From NCBI GenBank assembly GCA_012960475.1, contig DUBE01000034.1:1-64000 (forward strand): 64,000 bases of DNA, written 5' to 3'. The first letter of the stretch is position 1; each line of letters opens with the position of its first letter. Made by a program: the position numbers and the translations under genes. Positions 9,236 to 18,827 of this stretch are shown piece by piece. The DNA is from Planctomycetota bacterium. GTDB lineage: Bacteria > Planctomycetota > UBA1135 > GCA-002686595. Below the pieces are notes generated by a model. That model saw only the letters and a program-made list of their open reading frames with translations, did not search any database and was not told where the DNA came from.

Positions 9236-10186
9236 TCAGATATCCCGCGCGCGTTTTTCTCTGCGGAAAGCAGGGTTGGGGATCGCGTCGAACGAGCCGG
9301 GTTTGGTCCACCAGCGACGTTGGTGCCAGGCCCATTGTTCAGGGTTGGCTTTGATCCAGGATTCATAGACTTGGTTCATGCGTTGCAAAAGGTCGGTGGT
9401 GGCGGCCTTGGGGTCCAGGTCCGTGCGTGACCATAGGGGTGGGTCCACGTGGACCTGGTACCGGTCGCTCTGTGCATCAAACACGCAGCGCACCGGGAGC
9501 AGAGGAGCGTTGGCCGCGCGGGCGATGGCTGCAGGGGCGGTCATGGTCAGAGCGGGATGGCCCAGAAAGGACACAAACTCACCGTCCAATTGGCGTGCCT
9601 CAAGATCAGAGAGCAGGCCCAGGATGCGACCGGAGCGCAGCACGCGAAGGGTCTCCCGGGCGCTGGCATCCTGGGGCAGGGTCTCGACACCGTGTTGGGC
9701 GCGCATTTTGGCCAGCCAGTCTTGATCGCCTCGGGCGCGTCCTACCACGACCCCTCGTACTCCCCGGCGCACCAGATAAATCGCCAGTATTTCCCAGTTG
9801 CCCATGTGTCCACCCAAGATGATCGTTCCGGGAGTGGCGGCCAGAGTCTCGCTGAGGCGTTCGAAACCCGGGCCCTCCTGCACGATTTCATCGACCCATT
9901 CACCAGCGTCTTGTCTCGAGAGCCGCACCCCGTCGGCGATTTGGCGTGCTGTGTGGGCACGGATGGCGGCGGGCAGAGCGCGTAGTTGTGCTTGATCGAG
10001 GTCCAGGCTACCTGCTGCGAGTTTCAGATTTGAGTGCACCCGTCGGGCAGCCGAGGTGCCTTTGGCCAAGCGCAGCGAGTGCTGGATCGAGCCTCGCATC
10101 AGACCATGAGGCAGCACCCGCGCCGGGATCAGGAAGGACTTCAAGAGGCCTCTACGCAGGGCTCTGGTGCGCCTAGAGGTCGCCAA
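9236..10186 (-). CDS. LpxL/HtrB-like lipid A acyltransferase
   Basis: A 316-residue member of the LABLAT (Lip_A_acyltrans) family, which transfers acyl chains from acyl-ACP to lipid A precursors at the inner membrane. The catalytic H-x4-E motif is GGHMGNWEIL, and conserved blocks follow, such as GRILGLLSDLEA and the QWAWHQRRW region near the C-terminus. The ATG at 10186 lies inside the end of the upstream kinase gene (14-nt overlap), so the two are co-transcribed on the minus strand and probably act together on lipid A and core. Which acyl position it serves cannot be told. Confidence 0.85.
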   Translation of the reverse strand: MATSRRTRALRRGLLKSFLIPARVLPHGLMRGSIQHSLRLAKGTSAARRVHSNLKLAAGSLDLDQAQLRALPAAIRAHTARQIADGVRLSRQDAGEWVDEIVQEGPGFERLSETLAATPGTIILGGHMGNWEILAIYLVRRGVRGVVVGRARGDQDWLAKMRAQHGVETLPQDASARETLRVLRSGRILGLLSDLEARQLDGEFVSFLGHPALTMTAPAAIARAANAPLLPVRCVFDAQSDRYQVHVDPPLWSRTDLDPKAATTDLLQRMNQVYESWIKANPEQWAWHQRRWWTKPGSFDAIPNPAFRREKRARDI

Positions 10187-11393
10187 TCAAGGACTCCTTC
10201 AACACTTGTTGTTCCTGGGGACCACATGCTTGAGCCAGGCACCAGGCTGAGCTGAACTCCCTGCGCTGGTCTGGAGTCCAGCTCGGGCTGAATCCTTCGA
10301 TGCTGAAGCGCCAGGGGTTCACCTGCTCGGCGCGAGAGAGGTCAAGCAGCTGGATATCTCCCGCGAGGATTGCTCCTTCCTGGGTGAGCCACCACTGCGA
10401 GATATTGCTGGCTCCCGGGCCGAGACCTCGGTCGGCAATGCTGCCCAGAATGTGCCCCCAGGCCCCGGGAGAGCCTTCTTCGGTCGTCTTCATTCTGCGC
10501 GCGCCGGTCGGGATCTGGCTCACCACCCGTACGCTTCGGGAGCCAACCCAAAGGAGTACAGGTCGCTCGGCGGGAAGGCCGTGCTCGGCCAGATGTCCGA
10601 GGGAGTTCCAGCAGTCAAGGGCTTGGTCCAGAGACGTGGGGGGCGTGCGGATCCAGTCTCCGGGATTGCGATCAAGGGCGAGCCATCCCGCTTCCCGTCG
10701 GGTGGCAGCGGAACTTTCCCTCTGCCAGCGGCCGATGCGCTTGCGTCCATTCTTGCGCCGCAGGGTCCGTGCGCTGGTTTCGATAGCTGGCAGATCGAGG
10801 TTCCCTACCAGATGCGCCAGCTGCCCCTTGTTGCAGCACCGCCGTAAACGAGCCATGACCGAAGCGCGCCAGCGGGCGCTCGTGGTCTCGCGGCAGGTCT
10901 GGCAGAGGTGCACGAGGAGCTCACGCAGTTCGCGCTCACCATATGGTGCATCGCTGCGCACTCCGCGCATGTCCACCAGCCAGAGCTTGTTTTGTTCGTC
11001 GAGCACCACATTTCCTGGGTGCAGATCGCCGTGCCGTATTTTGAGGACAAGTAGCTGGTGCAGAAACTTCGCCAGGGCAGCGGCAAGTTTGAATCGGGCT
11101 CCTTTCTGAGCAAAGACCTGCTCCAAGTTGCGTGCCCCCGGGATCTCTTCCATCACCAATTCCCAATGCTTCCTCTGGAGTCGGACCTCCAAGGGTTTGG
11201 GGGCGGCGAGCCCCAACTCCCGTAAATGTACAAGGGCCTGGAACTCCTGTTGGGCGCGCCGCTGATCACGCAGGCGACCGAGGAACTCAGGGGCGTGGTA
11301 GCGCTTGATCACTCTGCCCGGTCCTGGGATTGCCTGGGCAGGCACCATGAGCAGGACGGTGCGCCTGGGGCCTTGTTTGAGGATTTGCTCCAT
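10173..11393 (-). CDS. LPS-core kinase-like protein (WaaP/Kdo kinase fold)
   Basis: A 406-residue protein with a kinase-like N-terminal half: probable ATP-binding Lys30 in GRVIKRYH, the catalytic loop HGDLHPGN (residues 121-128) and metal Asp141 in WLVDMRG. The C-terminal 200 residues are Arg/Trp-rich and not matched to a known domain. The frame is open to 11597, but the ATG at 11393 begins the recognisable domain and leaves room for the divergent lptF promoter. It sits directly before the LpxL-like gene and opposite lptF-lptG, so a role in LPS core or lipid A phosphorylation is likely. Confidence 0.7.
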   Translation of the reverse strand: MEQILKQGPRRTVLLMVPAQAIPGPGRVIKRYHAPEFLGRLRDQRRAQQEFQALVHLRELGLAAPKPLEVRLQRKHWELVMEEIPGARNLEQVFAQKGARFKLAAALAKFLHQLLVLKIRHGDLHPGNVVLDEQNKLWLVDMRGVRSDAPYGERELRELLVHLCQTCRETTSARWRASVMARLRRCCNKGQLAHLVGNLDLPAIETSARTLRRKNGRKRIGRWQRESSAATRREAGWLALDRNPGDWIRTPPTSLDQALDCWNSLGHLAEHGLPAERPVLLWVGSRSVRVVSQIPTGARRMKTTEEGSPGAWGHILGSIADRGLGPGASNISQWWLTQEGAILAGDIQLLDLSRAEQVNPWRFSIEGFSPSWTPDQRREFSSAWCLAQACGPQEQQVLKESLIGDL

Positions 11394-11476
11394 GTTCAGG
11401 GGCGTTCGATGCCCGGGTGGTGCATCATCGCATGAATCGTCGGGGTTAGGGCAATTGGGTCCGCGCACCAGCGGTA

Positions 11477-11482
11477 TAGAAT
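11477..11482 (+). promoter_or_regulatory. -10 box TAGAAT, leaderless start of lptF
   Basis: TAGAAT, inside TATAGAAT, ends 7 nt before the TTG start at 11490 with no ribosome binding site between. It shows that the same layout is used with a non-ATG start codon. Confidence 0.5.
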
Positions 11483-11489
11483 CCGCTCC

Positions 11490-12569
11490 TTGAAGTTGCA
11501 GCTCTACATTTTGCGCCAGTTGCTCCAGGCCCTGGCCTTTGGTGTGGTGGCCATCGTTGTGCTGGCGGTGCCCGGAGTCGCGGTCAATGCGGTCCACAAG
11601 TTGCCCGCGGCGGATGCCGGGCTTCTGATGGCTTATCTGCCCACGGTGCTGCAGACTCTGGCGCCCTATGTATTGCCCCTCTGTTTTCTCCTGGCGGTGG
11701 TGGCGACCTATGGGCGGTTAGCGGCGGATCGAGAATGGACTGCGATTCAGATGGCGGGGTTTCACCCCGTCAAGCTGCTCCTGCCGGGGTTCGTCTTGGC
11801 CCTGGTTCTCTCTGGCGTGACCTGGTGGCTCTTCGCCGAGCGAGTGCCTCATACCAAAGCCAACCAGAGGGCCTTGATTGCTCGCGGCCTGGAGCGGACT
11901 CTCTCGAATCTGCCCCCGGGGCGCACCACAGTGGAGTTCCATGGTTTCTTCTTGCGCGGGGCCTGGCGCGATCCCCGCGATCCGAATTTTTGGCATGAAG
12001 TCTATCTTCGCCGGGCGAATGAGAGCAGCGAAGAGCGCATTGATGTGTTTGCTGAACGGGCTCACATTCGTACTGAGAAGGGTGCTCTGGTGGTAGACCT
12101 GGAGGGGGTGCGTGCCTTGGCTCCTGGTGCAGGGCTGCGTACGGAGCAGGCCCATGTGCGTTATTCGATTCCATTGGAGCAACTGATGGACCCGCCAAGA
12201 ATCGGGGATCGGCCGCGACCCCGTTACCGCACAGTGTCCCAGATCCGCAAGGACTTGTTGGTGGAGCGGGATGTCGAGAAGCGCCGTGGTATGAGTTTTG
12301 AGATCCATAAGCGCGGCAGCCGCTCGGTGGTCTATTTCCTGTTCTTGTTGCTGGGTGCACCTACCGGATTGATTCTGCGCCGCGGGAACCAGCTGGCAGC
12401 TCTTGCGGTGGCTTCGGGCTATGGCATCGGGTACTACGCTCTCTCAATGAGCTTGGGATCGGAGTTGGCAGGGCATACAAGTCTGCCCGTGATGCTCGTG
12501 GCCTGGGGTCCAACTTGCCTGGGGGTCATGGCATCCCTGCCCCTCTTGTATCGGGGGTTGCGTCGATGA
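11490..12569 (+). CDS. lptF: LPS export permease LptF (YjgP/YjgQ family)
   Basis: A 359-residue inner-membrane permease of the LptB2FG complex that extracts LPS for transport to the outer membrane. The family layout is intact: N-terminal membrane helices (about residues 8-30, 50-72 and 92-115), a periplasmic beta-jellyroll-like domain (about 120-260), then three C-terminal helices starting near RGSRSVVYFLFLLLGAP. The start is TTG 11490, supported by the upstream TAGAAT. The stop overlaps the next ATG (ATGA), coupling it to lptG. Assigned F rather than G by order only, because the two subunits are paralogous. Confidence 0.85.
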   Translation: MKLQLYILRQLLQALAFGVVAIVVLAVPGVAVNAVHKLPAADAGLLMAYLPTVLQTLAPYVLPLCFLLAVVATYGRLAADREWTAIQMAGFHPVKLLLPGFVLALVLSGVTWWLFAERVPHTKANQRALIARGLERTLSNLPPGRTTVEFHGFFLRGAWRDPRDPNFWHEVYLRRANESSEERIDVFAERAHIRTEKGALVVDLEGVRALAPGAGLRTEQAHVRYSIPLEQLMDPPRIGDRPRPRYRTVSQIRKDLLVERDVEKRRGMSFEIHKRGSRSVVYFLFLLLGAPTGLILRRGNQLAALAVASGYGIGYYALSMSLGSELAGHTSLPVMLVAWGPTCLGVMASLPLLYRGLRR

Positions 12570-13681
12570 GAATCCGTTATTTTTCTCACCTGCGCTTCCT
12601 GGGGAGGCTGGATCGCTATGTGGTGGCCCACTTTGTCGGCTCCTATGGCACCGCTCTCTTCTTGGTTGTTGGGCTCTATCTGGTACTCGACATGGCCAAC
12701 AATGCTGGTCAGTTTCTTTCCTCTGAGGATGGGCAAGGGCCGACCTCGCGAGGGGTGATCCTGCGTTACTACCTGATGCAGGTCCCTTTCTTGTTCTTGC
12801 AGGTTGCCCCCTTCGTGACCCTCCTGGCGGGTTTGTTCACGGTCAATCGTCTATTGAAGAAGAACGAAGTGACCGCCGTTCTTGCGGCTGGTGTGAGTGT
12901 CCGCAGACTACTGTTGCCGATCTTCCTGTTGGGTTGTGTGCTTTCCATGGGCATGTTTGTGTTGCGAGAGACCTTGGTGGAGACCTTGGCCGATCAGCGC
13001 GATCGTTTGCATTGGAAATTGACGGAGGGCGATCAGCCCCGGGTCTACTCCGATGTGGTGGTGCACGACTTGTTGGGTAGTCTGGTTTTCTTGGAGCGCT
13101 TCTGGCCAGGCGAGAGCGAAGACAGCGCGCCTGAGGCCGAAGGGGTGGTGGCGATCGTGGCCGAAGCGGATGACTATGTGCGGATCGACGCGGAGAGCGC
13201 CTCCTGGAACGGCGAGGGTTGGGACCTGGTAGCTGGGCAGCGACAGGTGCTGGGCAATACTGCAGCCACGGAAGATGTGAGCACACTCAGTGACTTTGAC
13301 ATGGATCCTGGGCTGGCCTTGACCTATCGCCGCGCCCGGGCCGAGCCTTTGGAATTGTCCTTCGCCGAAGTGGAGCGCTTGATTCGGCGGGAGCCCGATG
13401 ACACTGCCTTTCGTACCCTCTGGCACTACCACCTGACCTTCCCTCTGGCGAATCTGATCCTGCTTCTGGTGGGTCTGCCCCTGCTCTTCCACTATGAGCG
13501 TGGTCAGGGCTCCGAGCGTCTGATGGTGGGGGGCATCTTGTGCGTCTTCTATTTTGCTGCGGACTTCGTCTTCCGCAATCTGGGAATCAATGGGGGCCTT
13601 TCACCCCTCTTGGCCGCCTGGACCCCGGTGCTGGCTTTCGGGAGTCTGGGGCTGGCGCTCTTCGAGGGCCTGCGCTCCTGA
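12566..13681 (+). CDS. lptG: LPS export permease LptG (YjgP/YjgQ family)
   Basis: A 371-residue partner of the preceding permease, with the same topology. The N-terminal helices run through FVGSYGTALFLVVGLYLVLD, the hallmark segment LAGLFTVNRLLKKNEVTAVLAAGVS follows at about residues 88-112, then a soluble domain and three C-terminal helices. The ATG at 12566 overlaps the lptF stop by 4 nt and is better than the upstream in-frame start at 12515. A GGGC-TTCGGT-GCCC hairpin followed by TTTT lies just after the stop (about 13684-13703) and may end the operon. Confidence 0.88.
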   Translation: MRIRYFSHLRFLGRLDRYVVAHFVGSYGTALFLVVGLYLVLDMANNAGQFLSSEDGQGPTSRGVILRYYLMQVPFLFLQVAPFVTLLAGLFTVNRLLKKNEVTAVLAAGVSVRRLLLPIFLLGCVLSMGMFVLRETLVETLADQRDRLHWKLTEGDQPRVYSDVVVHDLLGSLVFLERFWPGESEDSAPEAEGVVAIVAEADDYVRIDAESASWNGEGWDLVAGQRQVLGNTAATEDVSTLSDFDMDPGLALTYRRARAEPLELSFAEVERLIRREPDDTAFRTLWHYHLTFPLANLILLLVGLPLLFHYERGQGSERLMVGGILCVFYFAADFVFRNLGINGGLSPLLAAWTPVLAFGSLGLALFEGLRS

Positions 13682-13811
13682 CTGGGCTTCGGTGCCCGCT
13701 TTTAGAGCCTGCTGGGGCCGAGATTCAAGATTGCTGCTTGCTGTTGGCCCTCGTCAGGGCTTCCATGGGGTTCCGGGAAGATCCCCCAGGTCCATTCGTC
13801 TCCCACTCACC

Positions 13812-15047
13812 ATGAAGGCCACTCTCCTGTTGCTCGCCATTCTTGTTGGCTGTCAAGCTCCCATAGCCCCCGTTGAAACCCACTCCGTCGGGTGGCTAGT
13901 TGATCATGGGCTCTACGGCGAGGCGCTGCGCACCGCTTCTGCTGATCTGGAGGCCGACCCGGGTAGCGCCGAGGCCAGTTCACAGCACCGCAGAGCGACG
14001 ATTGCCTGGTATCTCAGTCAGGCGCGCAGCATGACTTTTGCAGGTGACGATGAAGATGCTCTTGAGGTGGTGCAACTGGCGCTTGAACTGGAACCAGACA
14101 ACCATGTGGCCAAGAGTTGGGAGCTCAAAGCCCTGCGCAAGCTAGGTACCTCTTATCTGAATGTGGCACAGGAGTTGCACTCGGCCGATAAGTTGAGAGA
14201 GGCGCGTGAGGCCTATGTCAAGTCGCTTGGTTATCGCGCAGATTTGATAGAGGCCGAGGCGGGTTTGACTCAGGTGCAACGACAGATCGCCTGGCGCGAT
14301 CTGCTTGGCGAGGATTACTACGACAAGGGTGTGCGGGCTATCAGTAACTGGCAACTGGACTTGGCACAGAGCCGGTTTCGTGCATCTGGCAAGTACCGCC
14401 CGAATGACCCGCGTCCCACACAGCGGGTTACTGAAGTGGAACGGGAGATTGCCAATCGCCATACGCGTATCGCCCTGCAATTGGAAGAGGCGGGACACCA
14501 TGCCGCCGCGCGCAACGATTTTCGCGTGGCTCTCTTGTTGGACCCTGGAAAAGAAGCCGCTCAAGAGGGCCTTGCTCGGGCGCGAATCGAAGCCAAGGCC
14601 GACGAGTTCCTCCTGAAAGGGAAGATGGCCATCCTGCGAGCCGATTTCAGCGAAGCTCGGAAGATCCTGCTTGAAGGCCAAGAAATCAGCGTGGCGCGCC
14701 CCGGAATGTTTGATGAAGCGCTTGCGGATATCAAGGTGGCGCAGATCAAGGTGGCCTACCAAAAGGCAATCGACCTGGAGCATGACTTCCGTTATGAGGC
14801 GGCGATTGCCAAGTACAGCCAGATCCTGGCAGTTGAGGATTACTACGAAGACTGTCGCGCTCGCATGGCTACCCTTGAGGACTATGTGCGCGATGCAGCA
14901 GCGCTCTATGAGCAGGTCATGGCGGCCGATGAGGGGCCCGAGGCCTTGCAGTTGCTGCGTCAGATCGAGCTTTTCTGGCCCGAGTACAAGGATATCCGTA
15001 AGCGCATTCAGGTGCTTGAGGATGCGTCCGCTGACTCTGACGCCTGA
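13812..15047 (+). CDS. TPR-repeat lipoprotein
   Basis: A 411-residue protein beginning with a lipoprotein signal (MKATLLLLAILVGCQAP, Cys14). The remainder is helical with TPR-like units, for example GLYGEALRTASADLEADPGS and DEDALEVVQLALELEPDN, spread along the chain. The frame is open to 13554 inside lptG, but the ATG at 13812 is chosen because it starts the lipobox. Such proteins usually scaffold envelope complexes; no partner is evident. Its 3' end overlaps the convergent gene at 15008 by 40 nt. Confidence 0.75.
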   Translation: MKATLLLLAILVGCQAPIAPVETHSVGWLVDHGLYGEALRTASADLEADPGSAEASSQHRRATIAWYLSQARSMTFAGDDEDALEVVQLALELEPDNHVAKSWELKALRKLGTSYLNVAQELHSADKLREAREAYVKSLGYRADLIEAEAGLTQVQRQIAWRDLLGEDYYDKGVRAISNWQLDLAQSRFRASGKYRPNDPRPTQRVTEVEREIANRHTRIALQLEEAGHHAAARNDFRVALLLDPGKEAAQEGLARARIEAKADEFLLKGKMAILRADFSEARKILLEGQEISVARPGMFDEALADIKVAQIKVAYQKAIDLEHDFRYEAAIAKYSQILAVEDYYEDCRARMATLEDYVRDAAALYEQVMAADEGPEALQLLRQIELFWPEYKDIRKRIQVLEDASADSDA

Positions 15048-15751
15048 CGTTTGGATTCCGAGCGTGCCAGCCACCAGACTACGAGGCCTGCCAGGCTGAT
15101 TTCGATGAACGGGTGGATGGACGCGTCAGATGGTTCGCCGGTGCCCATGATGAATATCAGGTAGGCGTAGGGCAGCCAGGCTCCGATGGCCACAGCCATG
15201 GCTCCCTGGGCCAAACCTTCCGGCGTTGTGCCTTCATGTTCAGGCAACTCGTCTCCGACAGATGTGGCTTCTGCATCGATTTGATCGAGGGCGCTAGCGG
15301 CCTTGTCCACGATCAACTGGGTTCTGCGCAGGGCGCGGTACTCTACGGGCAGGGCCCACAAGTTGAGCAACAAGGCCAGACAGGCGGCTATCCAGTGGGT
15401 TGCGGCCGGAAGTCCCAGCACGGGCGCACCAAAGGCAAGGACCGCTGCGCCCGCGATGGAGAGGCAGCCAAAGATTGCCGCGGGGTAGGCGCTTGCGCCG
15501 GAAAAGAACAGGTTGAGTTCATCGAGGAAGTCTTGGGACAGGTCCCGGCACCGGACGGCCTCCCGCAGGATGCGACCAGTGACCACCATGAACAGGATCA
15601 GCAGGGTATGGGCGCCCACGGTCAAGATGGCCGCGGGCAGGGCGACCTTGAAGTGCAGGCTCAACGAACTATTGAAACCAAGGGCAGCGGAGACAAGCAA
15701 GGCCAGCATGGAGGCAATGCTGCCGGACAAGAAATAGGTGGACATTCTCAT
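15008..15751 (-). CDS. Polytopic membrane protein of unknown function
   Basis: A 247-residue protein with about five hydrophobic helices: residues 5-27, 38-60, a pair between about 92 and 140, and one near 190-225. A hydrophilic Asp/Glu-rich loop (AASALDQIDAEATSVGDELPEHEG) lies before the last part, and the C-terminus is Ser-rich and charged. I do not recognise a family; it resembles Yip1-like integral membrane proteins only in general layout. It lies 10 nt after the GT9 gene on the same strand, so an envelope-related role is possible. Confidence 0.6.
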   Translation of the reverse strand: MRMSTYFLSGSIASMLALLVSAALGFNSSLSLHFKVALPAAILTVGAHTLLILFMVVTGRILREAVRCRDLSQDFLDELNLFFSGASAYPAAIFGCLSIAGAAVLAFGAPVLGLPAATHWIAACLALLLNLWALPVEYRALRRTQLIVDKAASALDQIDAEATSVGDELPEHEGTTPEGLAQGAMAVAIGAWLPYAYLIFIMGTGEPSDASIHPFIEISLAGLVVWWLARSESKRQASESADASSST

Positions 15752-15761
15752 GGGTTCATAC

Positions 15762-16787
15762 TCAAGGGCAGAGCACTGACTTGAGCAGCGTTCGGGCGAG
15801 TTGTTCGCCCCTCAGGTCCGAGATATTACCGCTTGGGGAGCGGTGCGCGGTGTGGATCGTGTCAGGGGATGAGACCAAAGGCCAGGGGCCGGTGGCACAG
15901 GCGTCGGTGGGTCCCACCCACAGATCCACCCCTAAGTTAACGGCTGCTGCCAGGTGTGCCGGGCCGGAATCTCCCACGGCCAGCCGCAGGCCTTCGTCCC
16001 TCGCGGCCGCAAAGAAGGCTGCGTAATGCTGCAGCCCTCGTTTGTTAATCCAATGCTGGACCCCGTCCACGGCGGCGAGCCGTTGGGCGAGTTTTTCTCC
16101 ACTGCTTGTCTCAGCAGGGCCACTGATCAGCAGCACATCTTCGCCCGCTTGCGTGAGTGTGCGGATCATCTGTTCTAGGTTATCCAAGGGCAGGCTGCGG
16201 GGATCTCCCTGGCGTCCTGGATGGATCAGCCGCCGGGGCCGGCCCCGATCCGGCAGGCGCTTGTTCAATGATGCGGCGCCCTCTGCCCGAACCTGCGTGG
16301 TGAGAGGCAGGTGATGGGGTGAGGCGTTGCACCCTGGGGCGATATGTTGCACCAGTTGATGAACCCGCTGGATGCAGTGCTTGCCTCTGGCTTGCACCGC
16401 TTGTTCGGTCAGAACCCAGGATGCCAGGGGCTCTTGCCAGTCCCGCTTGTGGAAGCCTAGTCGCCGGTTGGCTCCGGAGAGGCGCGTGACCCAGGCGCTC
16501 TTCCAATTGCCCTGGGCGTCCATGGTCCAGTCGGGCTGCCAGCGGTGGAGTTCTCTGCGCAGGCGGATCCAGGCAGCAAGGCCGCCCCTCCGGTCAAACA
16601 GGAAGACCGGGCCCATGTCCGGCAGGGGCCTCACTAGATCCGCAAAGGCCGGCTGAATGGCCCAGCCCAGCTCTGCATCGGGGTATGTCCGTCGCAGGGC
16701 GTGGTAGAGGGGCAGCGCATGGCACACATCCCCCAGGTGCGACAGGCGCACAATCAGGATGCGGCGGGGAGGGGAACTGGAGGCCAT
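15762..16787 (-). CDS. Heptosyltransferase-like glycosyltransferase (GT9)
   Basis: A 341-residue enzyme with the GT-B fold of the ADP-heptose:LPS heptosyltransferases. The N-terminal signature is RILIVRLSHLGDVCHALPL, with the catalytic-type Asp at about residue 20. The C-terminal nucleotide-sugar site appears as LAVGDSGPAHLAAAVN followed by VGPTDA, where family members normally carry a similar GxDTGxxHLAAA block. It adds a sugar, probably heptose, to the LPS inner core on the cytoplasmic face. With the kinases, acyltransferase and LptFG nearby it argues for true LPS. WaaC/WaaF/WaaQ subtype is not assigned. Confidence 0.85.
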   Translation of the reverse strand: MASSSPPRRILIVRLSHLGDVCHALPLYHALRRTYPDAELGWAIQPAFADLVRPLPDMGPVFLFDRRGGLAAWIRLRRELHRWQPDWTMDAQGNWKSAWVTRLSGANRRLGFHKRDWQEPLASWVLTEQAVQARGKHCIQRVHQLVQHIAPGCNASPHHLPLTTQVRAEGAASLNKRLPDRGRPRRLIHPGRQGDPRSLPLDNLEQMIRTLTQAGEDVLLISGPAETSSGEKLAQRLAAVDGVQHWINKRGLQHYAAFFAAARDEGLRLAVGDSGPAHLAAAVNLGVDLWVGPTDACATGPWPLVSSPDTIHTAHRSPSGNISDLRGEQLARTLLKSVLCP

Positions 16788-16886
16788 TGGGTTCGTCCCG
16801 AGGATTCAGGAGGGTCAGAGGATAAGCTGGGCTGGCCCCACTGGACCTTGAGTCCTCGGGCGATTGTCCTCAACCTGACCTCCTCC

Positions 16887-18785
16887 GTGTTTCGTCGCAT
16901 CTCCACCAAGTGGACTCTGGCCGTGCTGGTCGCGGTCGCCGTGCCATTCATCGGCTTTTCCACCTGGGTGGACCGTGAGGTCTCCCAGCGCCTGGCTGAC
17001 GATTCAGTACGTTTTCACCTGCTGTCCACCGCCACGGACCTTGCGGATCAGCTCGACACGGAGATTCGCGAGCGCTGGCAGGACCTTGAGTATCTTGCGG
17101 GAATTCCTTTGGTCAGTTGGTATGCGGCTGGGGATGCGGAAGATCGCGGTAGTTGGGAGGCCACTGTGCAGGACCTTTTCGACCGCTTGGTGCGTCTTTC
17201 CGGTGCTCACAGCATCGTCACTGCCGTCGATTGCGATGGAGAGATCTTGATCGCCAATCGGTTCGGGTTACATGGCGCTCCGAACGACTCTATTTCCCTT
17301 GGCGGGGGTGTTTCAGATCAGCCCTGGTTCGAAGAGCTGATGAGCGAAGGGCGGGCAGCGCTTGGTTTTGGAACACTGCAAGATCTGCTTGGCGTGGAAT
17401 CAGATGGGCGCCCCTATGTGGGTCTGGCTGTGCGTCTGGAGCCTTCCGGTGAAGATCTGCCTGCTGGAGCAGTGATAGGCTTGATGCATACCGATCGCTT
17501 GCAGGGTTGGGTTGAGGACTTTGGTGTGCGTCGCCTGGGCAGTGATGGTGGCCAGACTACGGAGGACTTGTACACTTCTTCTTATGCATGGATTTGGGGA
17601 TCCGATGCGGACACTATCGTGGCCCACCCTACGCGTCGTCTCGTGGGGCAAATGGTCAGCGAGTTGGAAGCGGGTTCGTTGATTCCCCTGGTGGAAGCTG
17701 CCCGCCGCGGGCCCTGGGGCATGTATCCGGACTATGTCTTTCGCGGAGTGCAGAAGAAGGCAGCTTTCAAGCATCTGACATCTGTCGACGATGGTGGCTT
17801 GGGTTGGGTGGTTGGCGTTGGCGTGGACTATGGAGACATCTACGCGCCAGTGGCCGCGGTTTCGCAGACCCTGTTGCTGGCGACTCTGGTAGGCCTTTTC
17901 CTTGCGGCCGTACTCTCTTTCATGGTGGCTCGGCGCACCCTGCAGCCGATACTGGAGTTGGAGCGTCACACCAGGCGCATTGCAGGGGGGGAACTGGAAG
18001 CTCGTTTGGAGTCCAAACGGCAGGATGAATTGGGGGATCTGGCACGCTCCTTTGACCGCATGACTGAGGACCTGTCACGCAGCCGCTCGCGGCTGGTGCG
18101 CGCGGAAAAAGACGCTGCCTGGCGCGAAATGGCTCGCCAAGTGGCCCACGAGATCAAGAATCCCCTGACTCCGATTTCCCTTTCGATCAGCTTGCTGCGA
18201 CGGGCTCGAGCTGAGGGCAGTCCCGAAGCGGACTCGATTCAGGAGCGCACCATGGACATAATCGAGCGTCAGGTCGAGGCCATGCGTGAGATCGCCAGCG
18301 ACTTTCACGCCTTTGCTGGGCACCACATCGAGCCTGAGCCAGTGGAAGTTGGCGACCTCTTGGATGAGGTCCTGGAATTGACCCATGCCTGGGCCAGAGA
18401 ACTTGATGTGGAAGTGGTTCGAGAGGGAGAAGGTGGCTGCGTGTTGGCGGACGGGGGTGAGTTGAGGCGAGCTTTGCTCAACTTGGTTTCCAATGCACTT
18501 GAAGCAATGGATGGGATGGATGAGCGCAAGCGTCTGATCGCGCGCGTCGGCGTCGTGGGGGAGCGCGTGGAAATCCTGTTGAGTGACACGGGCCCAGGTC
18601 TGGACACGGAGCAAGAGGCACATCTCTTTGATCCTTACTTCACCACGCGCTCAAGCGGTACGGGTCTGGGGTTGGCGATTGTGCGGCGAATTGTGGGAGA
18701 TCTAGGGGGTACAGTGACTCTCACCAACGGGCCCGAAGGCAAGGGCGCCGTAGCGCGCGTCGAGATGCCTTGGCACCGGCGCTGA
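16887..18785 (+). CDS. NtrY-like sensor histidine kinase
   Basis: About 632 residues from the GTG at 16887; the frame is open to 16701, which would overlap the divergent GT9 gene, and a TTG at 16848 is an alternative. Order: transmembrane helix, long periplasmic sensor domain of Cache type, second helix (TLLLATLVGLFLAAVLSFMV), HAMP, HisKA with phospho-acceptor His in ARQVAHEIKNPLTPIS (near residue 421), then HATPase with N box NALEAMDG and G boxes DTGPGLD and GTGLGLAIV. The AWREMARQVAHEIKNP stretch is typical of NtrY-type kinases. No response regulator is adjacent; the orphan sigma-54 ATPase at 4582 lacks a receiver domain. Confidence 0.9.
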   Translation: MFRRISTKWTLAVLVAVAVPFIGFSTWVDREVSQRLADDSVRFHLLSTATDLADQLDTEIRERWQDLEYLAGIPLVSWYAAGDAEDRGSWEATVQDLFDRLVRLSGAHSIVTAVDCDGEILIANRFGLHGAPNDSISLGGGVSDQPWFEELMSEGRAALGFGTLQDLLGVESDGRPYVGLAVRLEPSGEDLPAGAVIGLMHTDRLQGWVEDFGVRRLGSDGGQTTEDLYTSSYAWIWGSDADTIVAHPTRRLVGQMVSELEAGSLIPLVEAARRGPWGMYPDYVFRGVQKKAAFKHLTSVDDGGLGWVVGVGVDYGDIYAPVAAVSQTLLLATLVGLFLAAVLSFMVARRTLQPILELERHTRRIAGGELEARLESKRQDELGDLARSFDRMTEDLSRSRSRLVRAEKDAAWREMARQVAHEIKNPLTPISLSISLLRRARAEGSPEADSIQERTMDIIERQVEAMREIASDFHAFAGHHIEPEPVEVGDLLDEVLELTHAWARELDVEVVREGEGGCVLADGGELRRALLNLVSNALEAMDGMDERKRLIARVGVVGERVEILLSDTGPGLDTEQEAHLFDPYFTTRSSGTGLGLAIVRRIVGDLGGTVTLTNGPEGKGAVARVEMPWHRR

Positions 18786-18827
18786 GACCGTGTGCTCTTC
18801 ACCCCATGCGGGGCAGGGTTCAACGGA

